Below are positions 1 to 11,100 of a DNA stretch of 64,000 bases, one piece after another. The stretch's first letter is position 1, and each line of letters starts with the position of its first letter. The stretch covers positions 7,192,001 through 7,256,000 of the forward strand of contig OY756970.1 of NCBI GenBank assembly GCA_963580455.1, given 5' to 3'. The translations under genes were made by a program, and so were the position numbers. The notes beneath the pieces are model-generated. The model did not search any database and was not told the origin of the DNA. It saw only the letters and a list, made by a program, of their open reading frames with translations. This stretch comes from Euonymus europaeus. Its lineage: Eukaryota > Streptophyta > Magnoliopsida > Celastrales > Celastraceae.

Positions 1-960
1 CTATCAAAGTTGCTCGGTGTACACTTTTTATTGTTCTTCCACGTCAAATTTTACGAGTATAAGCTTCCTAGATTATTTCGATGCGAAAACCCCAACTTTC
101 TATGACAAATGGACAAAACCATTTAAAGCTCATCCATAGAGTGATTTGAGCAACTTCGGACTATCAAAGTTGCCCCGTGTACACTTTTTATTGTTCTTCT
201 TTGTCAAATTTTATGACTATAAGCTTCCTAGATTATTTCGATGACAAAACCCCAACTTTCTCTGACAAATGGACAAAACCGTTTAAAGCTCCTCCATAGA
301 GTGAGTTGAGCAACTTCGGACTATCAAAGTTGCTCGGTGTACACTCTTTATTGTTCTTCTATGTCAAATTTTATGAGTATAAGCTTCCTAGATTATTTCG
401 ATGCGAAAAGACCAACCTTATAATACAAATGGACAAAACCGTTTAAAGCTCCTCCATAGAGTGAGTTGAGCAACTTCGGACTATCAAAGTTGCTCGGTGT
501 ACACTTTTTATTGTTCTTCTATGTCAAATTTCATGAGTATAGGCTTCCTAGATTATTTCGATGCCAAAACCCCAACTTTCTATGACAAATGGACAAAACC
601 GTTTAAAGCTCCTCCATAGAGTGAGTTGAGCAACTTCGGACTATCAAAGTTGCTCGGTGTACACTTTTTATTGTTCTTCTATGTCAAATTTCATGAGTAT
701 AGGCTTCCTAGATTATTTCGATGCCAAAACCCCAACTTTCTATGACAAATGGACAAAACCATTTAAAGCTCCTCCATAGAGTGAGTTGAGCAACTTCAGA
801 CTGTCAAAGTTGCTCGGTGTACACTTTTTATTGTTCTTCTATGTCAAATTTCATGAGTATGGGCTTCCTAGATTATTTCGATGCCAAAACCCCAACTTTC
901 TATGACAAATGGACAAAACCGTTTAAAGCTCTTCCATAGAGTGAGTTGAGCAACTTCGGA
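1..960. repeat. Higher-order unit, 6-mer A-B-C-D-D'-E
   Basis: Six monomers in order. A (1-160) has ACGTCAAATTTTACGAG and ATGCGAAAACCCC. B (161-320) has TTGCCCCGTG, GACTAT and ATGACAAAAC. C (321-480) has ACACTCTTTA and ATGCGAAAAGACCAACC. D (481-640) has TCATGAGTATAGGC and ATGCCAAAAC. A second D (641-800) has CCATTTAAAG. E (801-960) has CAGACTGTCAAAG and TATGGGCTTCC. The order recurs at 961, where an extra C monomer makes a 7-mer. The first base lies inside the array, so this unit may continue upstream. Confidence 0.85.
628..655. repeat. Conserved junction dyad: 9-bp inverted repeat, 10-nt loop (representative)
   Basis: GAGCAACTT (628-636) is the exact reverse complement of AAGTTGCTC (647-655), with ten bases between. 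The element straddles the chosen monomer boundary and recurs in most monomers, so there are hundreds of copies. Class B breaks the outer pairs (TTGCCCCG), class D3 carries a wobble plus a mismatch, and class G carries arm changes. Dyad symmetries of this kind have been discussed for centromeric satellites as possible non-B DNA; a function here is only inference. Confidence 0.8.
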
Positions 961-2080
961 CTATCAAAGTTGCTCGGTGTACACTTTTTATTGTTCTTCT
1001 TCGTCAAATTTTACGAGTATAAGCTTCCTAGATTATTTCGATGCGAAAACCCCAACTTTCTATGACAAATGGACAAAACCATTTAAAGCTCCTCCATAGA
1101 GTGAGTTGAGCAACTTCGGACTATCAAAGTTGCCCCGTGTACACTTTTTATTGTTCTTCTTTGTCAAATTTTACGACTATAAGCTTCCTAGATTATTTCG
1201 ATGACAAAACCCCAACTTTCTCTGACAAATTTACAAAACCGTTTAAAGCTCCTCCATAGAGTGAGTTGAGCAACTTCGGACTATCAAAGTTGCTCGGTGT
1301 GCACTCTTTATTGTTTTTCTATGTCAAATTTTATGAGTATAAGCTTCCTAGATTATTTCGATGCGAAAAGACCAACCTTATAAGACAAATGGACAAAACC
1401 GTTTAAAGCTCCTCCATAGAGTGAGTTGAGCAACTTCGGACTATCGAAGTTGCTCGGTGTACACTCTTTATTGTTCTTCTATGTCAAATTTAATGAGTAT
1501 AAGCTTCCTAGATTATTTCGATGCGAAAAGACCAACCTTATAAGACAAATGGACAAAACCGTTTAAAGCTCCTCCATAGAGTGAGTTGAGCAACTTCGGA
1601 CTATCAAAGTTGCTCGGTGTACACTTTTTATTGTTCTTCTATGTCAAATTTCATGAGTATAGGCTTCCTAGATTATTTCGATGCCAAAACCCCAACTTTC
1701 TATGACAAATGGACAAAACCGTTTAAAGCTCCTCCATAGAGTGAGTTGAGCAACTTCGGACTATCAAAGTTGCTCGGTGTACACTTTTTATTGTTCTTCT
1801 ATGTCAAATTTCATGAGTATAGGCTTCCTAGATTATTTCGATGCCAAAACCCCAACTTTCTATGACAAATGGACAAAACCATTTAAAGCTCCTCCATAGA
1901 GTGAGTTGAGCAACTTCAGACTGTCAAAGTTGCTCGGTGTACACTTTTTATTGTTCTTCTATGTCAAATTTCATGAGTATGGGCTTCCTAGATTATTTCG
2001 ATGCCAAAACCCCAACTTTCTATGACAAATGGACAAAACCGTTTAAAGCTCCTCCATAGAGTGAGTTGAGCAACTTCGGA
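961..2080. repeat. Higher-order unit, 7-mer A-B-C-C'-D-D'-E
   Basis: 1120 bp, seven monomers. The D-D'-E part (1601-2080) matches 481-960 at an offset of 1120 bp. The unit differs from the preceding 6-mer by a second C-class monomer (1441-1600, with ACTATCGAAG). The B monomer has TTTACAAAACC instead of GGACAAAACC, a marker shared with the 2.4, 3.8, 5.4, 6.7, 8.6, 10.5 and 12.4 kb B monomers. The shared marker ties the first 13 kb together as one lineage. Confidence 0.85.
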
Positions 2081-3200
2081 CTATCAAAGTTGCTCGGAGT
2101 ACACTTTTTATTGTTCTTCTACGTCAAATTTTACGAGTACAAGATTCCTAGATTATTTCGATGCGAAAACCCCAACTTTCTATGACAAATGGACAAAACC
2201 ATTTAAAGCTCCTCCATAGAGTGAGTTGAGCAACTTCGGACTATCAAAGTTTCCCCGTGTACACTTTTTATTGTTCTTCTTTGTCAAATTTTACGACTAT
2301 AAACTTCCTAGATTATTTCGATGCGAAAACCCCAACTTTCTATGACAAATGGACAAAACCATTTAAAGCTCCTCCATAGAGTGAGTTGAGCAACTTCGGA
2401 CTATCAAAGTTGCCCCGTGTACACTTTTTATTGTTCTTCTTTGTCAAATTTTACGACTATAAGCTTCCTAGATTATTTCGATGACAAAACCGCAACTTTC
2501 TCTGACAAATTTACAAAACCGTTTAAAGCTCCTCCATAGAGTGAGTTGAGCAACTTCGGACTATCAAAGTTGCTCGGTGTGCACTCTTTATTGTTTTTCT
2601 ATGTCAAATTTTATGAGTATAAGCTTCCTAGATTATTTCGATGCGAAAAGACCAACCTTATAAGACAAATGGACAAAACCGTTTAAAGCTCCTGCATAGA
2701 GTGAGTTGAGCAACTTCGGACTATCGAAGTTGCTCGGTGTACACTCTTTATTGTTCTTCTATGTCAAATTTTATGAGTATAAGCTTCCTAGAATATTTCG
2801 ATGCGAAAAGACCAACCTTATAAGACAAATGGACAAAACCGTTTAAAGCTCCTCCATAGAGTGAGTTGAGCAACTTCGGACTATCAAAGTTGCTCGGTGT
2901 GCACTCTTTATTGTTTTTCTATGTCAAATTTCATGAGTATAGGCTTCCTAGATTATTTTGATGCGAAAAGACCAACCTTATAAGACAAATGGACAAAACC
3001 GTTTAAAGCTCCTCCATAGAGTGAGTTGAGCAACTTCGGACTATCAAAGTTGCTCGGTGTACACTTTTTATTGTTCTTCTATGTCAAATTTCGTGAGTAT
3101 AGGCTTCCTAGATTATTTCGATGCCAAAACCCCAACTTTCTATGACAAATGGACGAAACCGTTTAAAGCTCCTCCATAGAGTGTGTTGAGGAACTTCGGA

Positions 3201-3361
3201 CTATCAAAGTTGCTCGGTGTACAGTCTTTATTGTTCTTCTATGTCAAATTTTACAAGTATAAGCTTCCTAGATTATTTCGATTGCAAAACCCCAACTTTC
3301 TTATGACAAATGGACAAAACCATAAAAAGCTACTTCATAGTGAGAGTTGAGCAATTCCGAA
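3201..3361 (+). repeat. Monomer class F (representative), 161 bp
   Basis: This class is recognised by ACAGTCTTTATTG, by GATTGCAAAACC in place of GATGCCAAAAC, by CTTTCTTATGAC (one extra T, hence 161 bp) and by a 3' end reading CCATAAAA(A/G)GCTACTTCATAG. It is always followed by class G in intact units. The F/G pair recurs about 30 times. Near positions 3310, 4751, 6192, 7150, 14512, 16274, 17554, 19469, 21553, 22834 and 23315 it marks HOR boundaries, and it continues irregularly to 63670. Confidence 0.85.
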
Positions 3362-3521
3362 CCATCAAAGTTGCTCGGTGTACACTTTCTATTGTTCTTC
3401 TAGGTCAAATTTTACGAGTATATGTTTCCCAGATTATTTCGATGCCAAAACCCCAACTTTCTATGACAAATGGACAAAACCATTTAAAGCTCCTCCATAG
3501 AGTGAGTTGAGCAACTTCGGA
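3362..3521 (+). repeat. Monomer class G (representative), 160 bp
   Basis: This class begins ACCATCAAAG instead of ACTATCAAAG and has ACACTTTCTATTG, TAGGTC or TAAGTC in place of TATGTC, and GTATATGTTTCC in place of GTATAAGCTTCC. It therefore loses the HindIII site. It follows class F directly. The left arm of the junction dyad is altered (GAGCAATTC), so the stem is weakened at the F-G junction. Confidence 0.85.
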
Positions 3522-6500
3522 CTATCAAAGTTGCTCGGTGTACACTTTTTATTGTTCTTCTACGTCAAATTTTACGAGTATAAGCTTCCTAGATTATTTC
3601 GATGCGAAAACCCCAACTTTCTATGACAAATGGACAAAACCATTTAAAGCTCCTCCATAGAGTGAGTTGAGCAACTTCGGACTATCAAAGTTGCCCCGTG
3701 TACATTTTTTATTGTTCTTCTTTGTCAAATTTTACGACTATAAGCTTCCTAGATTATTTCGATGACAAAACCCCAACTTTCTCTGACAAATTTACAAAAC
3801 CGTTTAAAGCTCCTCCATAGAGTGAGTTGAGCAACTTCGGACTATCAAAGTTGCTCGGTGTGCACTCTTTATTGTTTTTCTATGTCAAATTTTATGAGTA
3901 TAAGCTTCCTAGATTATTTTGATGCGAAAAGACCAACCTTATAAGACAAATGGACAAAACCGTTTAAAGCTCCTCCATAGAGTGAGTTGAGCAACTTCGG
4001 ACTATCAAAGTTGCTCGGTGTGCACTCTTTATTGTTTTTCTATGTCAAATTTTATGAGTATAGGCTTCCTAGATTATTTCGATGCGAAAAGACCAACCTT
4101 ATAAGACAAATGGACAAAACCGTTTAAAGCTCCTGCATAGAGTGAGTTGAGCAACTTCGGACTATCGAAGTTGCTCGGTGTACACTCTTTATTGTTCTTC
4201 TATGTCAAATTTTATGAGTATAAGCTTCCTAGAATATTTCGATGCGAAAAGACCAACCTTATAAGACAAATGGACAAAACCGTTTAAAGCTCCTCCATAG
4301 AGTGAGTTGAGCAACTTCGGACTATCAAAGTTGCTCGGTGTACACTTTTTATTGTTCTTCTATGTCAAATTTCATGAGTATAGGCTTCCTAGATTATTTC
4401 GATGCCAAAACCCGAACTTTCTATGACAAATGGACAAAACCATTTAAAGCTCCTCCATAGAGTGAGTTGAGTAACTTCGGACTATCAAAATTGCTCGGTG
4501 TACACTTTTTATTGTTCTTCTATGTCAAATTGTACGAGTATAAGCTTCCTAGATTATTTCGATGCCAAAACCTCAACTTTCTATGACAAATGGACGAAAC
4601 CGTTTAAAGCTCCTCCATAGAGTGTGTTGAGGAACTTCGGACTATCAAAGTTGCTCGGTGTACAGTCTTTATTGTTCTTCTATGTCAAATTTTACAAGTA
4701 TAAGCTTCCTAGATTATTTCGATTGCAAAACCCCAACTTTCTTATGACAAATGGACAAAACCATAAAAAGCTACTTCATAGTGAGAGTTGAGCAATTCCG
4801 AACCATCAAAGTTGCTCGGTGTACACTTTCTATTGTTCTTCTAGGTCAAATTTTACGAGTATATGTTTCCCAGATTATTTCGATGCCAAAACCCCAACTT
4901 TCTATGACAAATGGACAAAACCATTTAAAGCTCCTCCATAGAGTGAGTTGAGCAACTTCGGACTATCAAAGTTGCTCGGAGTACACTTTTTATTGTTCTT
5001 CTACGTCAAATTTTACGAGTACAAGATTCCTAGATTATTTCGATGCGAAAACCCCAACTTTCTATGACAAATGGACAAAACCATTTAAAGCTCCTCCATA
5101 GAGTGAGTTGAGCAACTTCGGACTATCAAAGTTTCCCCGTGTACACTTTTTATTGTTCTTCTTTGTCAAATTTTACGACTATAAACTTCCTAGATTATTT
5201 CGATGCGAAAACCCCAACTTTCTATGACAAATGGACAAAACCATTTAAAGCTCCTCCATAGAGTGAGTTGAGCAACTTCGGACTATCAAAGTTGCCCCGT
5301 GTACACTTTTTATTGTTCTTCTTTGTCAAATTTTACGACTATAAGCTTCCTAGATTATTTCGATGACAAAACCGCAACTTTCTCTGACAAATTTACAAAA
5401 CCGTTTAAAGCTCCTCCATAGAGTGAGTTGAGCAACTTCGGACTATCAAAGTTGCTCGGTGTGCACTCTTTATTGTTTTTCTATGTCAAATTTTATGAGT
5501 ATAAGCTTCCTAGATTATTTCGATGCGAAAAGACCAACCTTATAAGACAAATGGACAAAACCGTTTAAAGCTCCTGCATAGAGTGAGTTGAGCAACTTCG
5601 GACTATCGAAGTTGCTCGGTGTACACTCTTTATTGTTCTTCTATGTCAAATTTTATGAGTATAAGCTTCCTAGAATATTTCGATGCGAAAAGACCAACCT
5701 TATAAGACAAATGGACAAAACCGTTTAAAGCTCCTCCATAGAGTGAGTTGAGCAACTTCGGACTATCAAAGTTGCTCGGTGTACACTTTTTATTGTTCTT
5801 CTATGTCAAATTTCATGAGTATAGGCTTCCTAGATTATTTCGATGCCAAAACCCGAACTTTCTATGACAAATGGACAAAACCATTTAAAGCTCCTCCATA
5901 GAGTGAGTTGAGTAACTTCGGACTATCAAAATTGCTCGGTGTACACTTTTTATTGTTCTTCTATGTCAAATTGTACGAGTATAAGCTTCCTAGATTATTT
6001 CGATGCCAAAACCTCAACTTTCTATGACAAATGGACGAAACCGTTTAAAGCTCCTCCATAGAGTGTGTTGAGGAACTTCGGACTATCAAAGTTGCTCGGT
6101 GTACAGTCTTTATTGTTCTTCTATGTCAAATTTTACAAGTATAAGCTTCCTAGATTATTTCGATTGCAAAACCCCAACTTTCTTATGACAAATGGACAAA
6201 ACCATAAAAAGCTACTTCATAGTGAGAGTTGAGCAATTCCGAACCATCAAAGTTGCTCGGTGTACACTTTCTATTGTTCTTCTAGGTCAAATTTTACGAG
6301 TATATGTTTCCCAGATTATTTCGATGCCAAAACCCCAACTTTCTATGACAAATGGACAAAACCATTTAAAGCTCCTCCATAGAGTGAGTTGAGCAACTTC
6401 GGACTATCAAAGTTGCTCGGTGTACACTTTTTATTGTTCTTCTACGTCAAATTTTACGAGTATAAGCTTCCTAGATTATTTCGATGCGAAAACCCCAACT

Positions 6501-7089
6501 TTCTATGACAAATGGACAAAACCATTTAAAGCTCCTCCATAGAGTGAGTTGAGCAACTTCGGACTATCAAAGTTGCCCCGTGTACATTTTTTATTGTTCT
6601 TCTTTGTCAAATTTTACGACTATAAGCTTCCTAGATTATTTCGATGACAAAACCCCAACTTTCTCTGACAAATTTACAAAACCGTTTAAAGCTCCTCCAT
6701 AGAGTGAGTTGAGCAACTTCGGACTATCAAAGTTGCTCGGTGTGCACTCTTTATTGTTTTTCTATGTCAAATTTTATGAGTATAAGCTTCCTAGATTATT
6801 TTGATGCGAAAAGACCAACCTTATAAGACAAATGGACAAAACCGTTTAAAGCTCCTCCATAGAGTGAGTTGAGCAACTTCGGACTATCAAAGTTGCTCGG
6901 TGTACACTTTTTATTGTTCTTCTATGTCAAATTTCGTGAGTATAGGCTTCCTAGATTATTTCGATGCCAAAACCCCAACTTTCTATGACAAATGGACAAA
7001 ACCGTTTAAAGCTCCTCCATAGAGTGAGTTGAGCAAATTCGGACTATCAAAGTTGCTCGGTGTACACTTTTTATTGTTCTTCTATGTCA

Positions 7090-8120
7090 AATTGTACGAG
7101 TATAAGCTTCCTAGATTATTTCGATTGCAAAACCCCAACTTTCTTATGACAAATGGACAAAACCATAAAAGGCTACTTCATAGTGAGAGTTGAGCAATTC
7201 CGGACCATCAAAGTTGCTCGGTGTACACTTTCTATTGTTCTTCTAAGTCAAATTTTACGAGTATATGTTTCCTAGATTATTTCGATGCCAAATCCCCAAC
7301 TTTCTATGACAAATGGACAAAACCGTTTAAAGCTCCTCCAGAGAGTGAGTTGAGCAACTTCGGACTATTGAAGTTGCTTGGTGTACACTTTTTTGTTTCT
7401 TCTATGTCAAATTTTACGAGTATAAGCTTCCTAGAGTATTTCGATGCCAAAACCCCAACTTTCTATGATAAATGGACAAAACCGTTTAAAGCTCCTCCAT
7501 AGAGTGAGTTGAGCAACTTCGGACTATCAAAGTTGCTCGGTGTACACTTTTTATTGTTCTTCTATGTCAAATTTCATGAGTATAGGCTTCCTAGATTATT
7601 TCGATGCCAAAACCCCAACTTTCCATGACAAATGGACAAAACCGTTTAAAGCTCCTCCATAGAGTGAGTTGAGCAACTTCGGACTATCAAAGTTGCTCGG
7701 TGTACACTCTTTATTGTTCTTCTATGTCAAATTTTATGAGTATAAGCTTCCTAGATTATTTCGATGCGAAAAGACCAACCTTATAAGACAAATGGACAAA
7801 ACCGTTTAAAGCTCCTCCATAGAGTGAGTTGAGCAACTTCGGACTATCAAAGTTGCTCGGTGTACACTTTTTATTGTTCTTCTATGTCAAATTTCATGAG
7901 TATAGGCTTCCTAGATTATTTCGATGCCAAAACCCCAACTTTCTATGACAAATGGACAAAACCGTTTAAAGCTCCTCCATAGAGTGAGTTGAGCAACTTC
8001 GGACTATCAAAGTTGCTCGGTGTACACTTTTTATTGTTCTTCTATGTCAAATTTCATGAGTATAGGCTTCCTAGATTATTTCGATGCCAAAACCCCAACT
8101 TTCTATGACAAATGGACAAA
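7090..8120. repeat. Segment shared with ~16210-17241
   Basis: This ~1 kb segment (F/G pair, an H-type monomer with ACACTTTTTTGTTTC, then D, C and D) reappears 9121 bp downstream. Shared rare markers include CCAAATCCCC, CTTGGTGTAC, CTATGATAAATGG and CTTTCCATGAC. Differences are few, for example CATAAAAGG against CATAAAACG. It is an H-bearing island inside the otherwise A-E-rich first 14 kb. Confidence 0.75.
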
Positions 8121-11100
8121 ACCATTTAAAGCTCCTCCATAGAGTGAGTTGAGCAACTTCAGACTGTCAAAGTTGCTCGGTGTACACTTTTTATTGTTCT
8201 TCTATGTCAAATTTCATGAGTATGGGCTTCCTAGATTATTTCGATGCCAAAACCCCAACTTTCTATGACAAATGGACAAAACCGTTTAAAGCTCCTCCAT
8301 AGAGTGAGTTGAGCAACTTCGGACTATCAAAGTTGCTCGGTGTACACTTTTTATTGTTCTTCTACGTCAAATTTTACGAGTACAAGCTTCCTAGATTATT
8401 TCGATGCGAAAACCCCAACTTTCTATGACAAATGGACAAAACCATTTAAAGCTCCTCCATAGAGTGAGTTGAGCAACTTCGGACTATCAAAGTTGCCCCG
8501 TGTACACTTTTTATTGTTCTTCTTTGTCAAATTTTACGACTATAAGCTTCCTAGATTATTTCGATGACAAAACCCCAACTTTCTCTGATAAATTTACAAA
8601 ACCGTTTAAAGCTCCTCCATAGAGTGAGTTGAGCAACTTCGGACTATCAAAGTTGCTCGGTGTGCACTCTTTATTGTTTTTCTATGTCAAATTTTATGAG
8701 TATAAGCTTCCTAGATTATTTCGATGCGAAAAGACCAACCTTATAAGACAAATGGACAAAACCGTTTAAAGCTCCTCCATAGAGTGAGTTGAGCAACTTC
8801 GGACTATCGAAGTTGCTCGGTGTACACTCTTTATTGTTCTTCTATGTCAAATTTTATGAGTATAAGCTTCCTAGATTATTTCGATGCGAAAAGACCAACC
8901 TTATAAGACAAATGGACAAAACCGTTTAAAGCTCCTCCATAGAGTGAGTTGAGCAACTTCGGACTATCAAAGTTGCTCGGTGTACACTTTTTATTGTTCT
9001 TCTATGTCAAATTTCATGAGTATAGGCTTCCTAGATTATTTCGATGCCAAAACCCCAAATTTCTATGACAAATGGACAAAACCGTTTAAAGCTCCTCCAT
9101 AGAGTGAGTTGAGCAACTTCGGACTATCAAAGTTGCTCGGTGTACACTTTTTATTGTTCTTCTATGTCAAATTTCATGAGTATAGGCTTCCTAGATTATT
9201 TCGATGCCAAAACCCCAACTTTCTATGACAAATGGACAAAACCATTTAAAGCTCCTCCATAGAGTGAGTTGAGCAACTTCAGACTGTCAAAGTTGCTCGG
9301 TGTACACTTTTTATTGTTCTTCTATGTCAAATTTCATGAGTATGGGCTTCCTAGATTATTTCGATGCCAAAACCCCAACTTTCTATGACAAATGGACAAA
9401 ACCGTTTAAAGCTCCTCCATAGAGTGAGTTGAGCAACTTCGGACTATCAAAGTTGCTCGGTGTACACTTTTTATTGTTCTTCTACGTCAAATTTTACGAG
9501 TACAAGATTCCTAGATTATTTCGATGCGAAAACCCCAACTTTCTATGACAAATGGACAAAACCATTTAAAGCTCCTCCATAGAGTGAGTTGAGCAACTTC
9601 GGACTATCAAAGTTGCCCCGTGTACACTTTTTATTGTTCTTCTTTGTCAAATTTTACGACTATAAACTTCCTAGATTATTTCGATGCCAAAACCTCAACT
9701 TTCTATGACAAATGGACGAAACCGTTTAAAGCTCCTCCATAGAGTGAGTTGAGCAACTTCAGACTGTCAAAGTTACTCGGTGTACACTTTTTATTGTTCT
9801 TCTATGTCAAATTTCATGAGTATAAGCTTCCTAGATTATTTCGATGCCAAAACCTCAACTTTCTATGACAAATGGACGAAACCGTTTAAAGCTCCTCCAT
9901 AGAGTGAGTTGAGCAACTTCAGACTGTCAAAGTTGCTCGGTGTACACTTTTTACTGTTCTTCTATGTCAAATTTCATGAGTATAGGCTTCCTAGATTATT
10001 TCGATGCCAAAACCCCAACTTTCTATGACAAATGGACAAAACCATTTAAAGCTCCTCCATAGAGTGAGTTGAGCAACTTCAGACTGTCAAAGTTGCTCGG
10101 TGTACACTTTTTATTGTTCTTCTATGTCAAATTTCATGAGTATGGGCTTCCTAGATTATTTCGATGCCAAAACCCCAACTTTCTATGACAAATGGACAAA
10201 ACCGTTTAAAGCTCCTCCATAGAGTGAGTTGAGCAACTTCGGACTATCAAAGTTGCTCGGTGTACACTTTTTATTGTTCTTCTACGTCAAATTTTACGAG
10301 TACAAGCTTCCTAGATTATTTCGATGCGAAAACCCCAACTTTCTATGACAAATGGACAAAACCATTTAAAGCTCCTCCATAGAGTGAGTTGAGCAACTTC
10401 GGACTATCAAAGTTGCCCCGTGTACACTTTTTATTGTTCTTCTTTGTCAAATTTTACGACTATAAGCTTCCTAGATTATTTCGATGACAAAACCCCAACT
10501 TTCTCTGATAAATTTACAAAACCGTTTAAAGCTCCTCCATAGAGTGAGTTGAGCAACTTCGGACTATCAAAGTTGCTCGGTGTGCACTCTTTATTGTTTT
10601 TCTATGTCAAATTTTATGAGTATAAGCTTCCTAGATTATTTCGATGCGAAAAGACCAACCTTATAAGACAAATGGACAAAACCGTTTAAAGCTCCTCCAT
10701 AGAGTGAGTTGAGCAACTTCGGACTATCGAAGTTGCTCGGTGTACACTCTTTATTGTTCTTCTATGTCAAATTTTATGAGTATAAGCTTCCTAGATTATT
10801 TCGATGCGAAAAGACCAACCTTATAAGACAAATGGACAAAACCGTTTAAAGCTCCTCCATAGAGTGAGTTGAGCAACTTCGGACTATCAAAGTTGCTCGG
10901 TGTACACTTTTTATTGTTCTTCTATGTCAAATTTCATGAGTATAGGCTTCCTAGATTATTTCGATGCCAAAACCCCAAATTTCTATGACAAATGGACAAA
11001 ACCGTTTAAGGCTCCTCCATAGAGTGAGTTGAGCAACTTCGGACTATCAAAGTTGCTCGGTGTACACTTTTTATTGTTCTTCTATGTCAAATTTCATGAG

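Larger units (their letters stand above)
2081..7150. repeat. Mosaic HOR block with 1441- and 2881-bp offsets
   Basis: Segments recur at two different offsets. Bases ~2090-2880 match ~4971-5760 (offset 2881), including GGAGTACAC, AAGATTCC, CCGCAAC, CCTGCATAG and GAATATTTC. Bases ~3522-4020 match ~6403-6901 (offset 2881). Bases ~3960-4975 match ~5401-6416 (offset 1441). Three F/G dimers at ~3201-3521, ~4642-4962 and ~6083-6403 share the marker CATAAAAAGCTAC and TCTAGGTC. The block is a patchwork of 9-mer units with alternating internal variants. Unequal exchange or gene conversion is the likely cause. Confidence 0.8.

Noticed and set aside
631..650. CENP-B box (NTTCGNNNNANNCGGGN)
   Set aside because: CTTCGGACTATC fits TTCGNNNNA, but the CGGG half is absent (AAAG follows). 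The other TTCG in TTTCGATGC fails at the A. No intact box found by eye.
661..668. GTGTACAC palindrome as an operator
   Set aside because: It is part of nearly every monomer with no gene nearby. An eight-base palindrome alone does not support a regulatory call.
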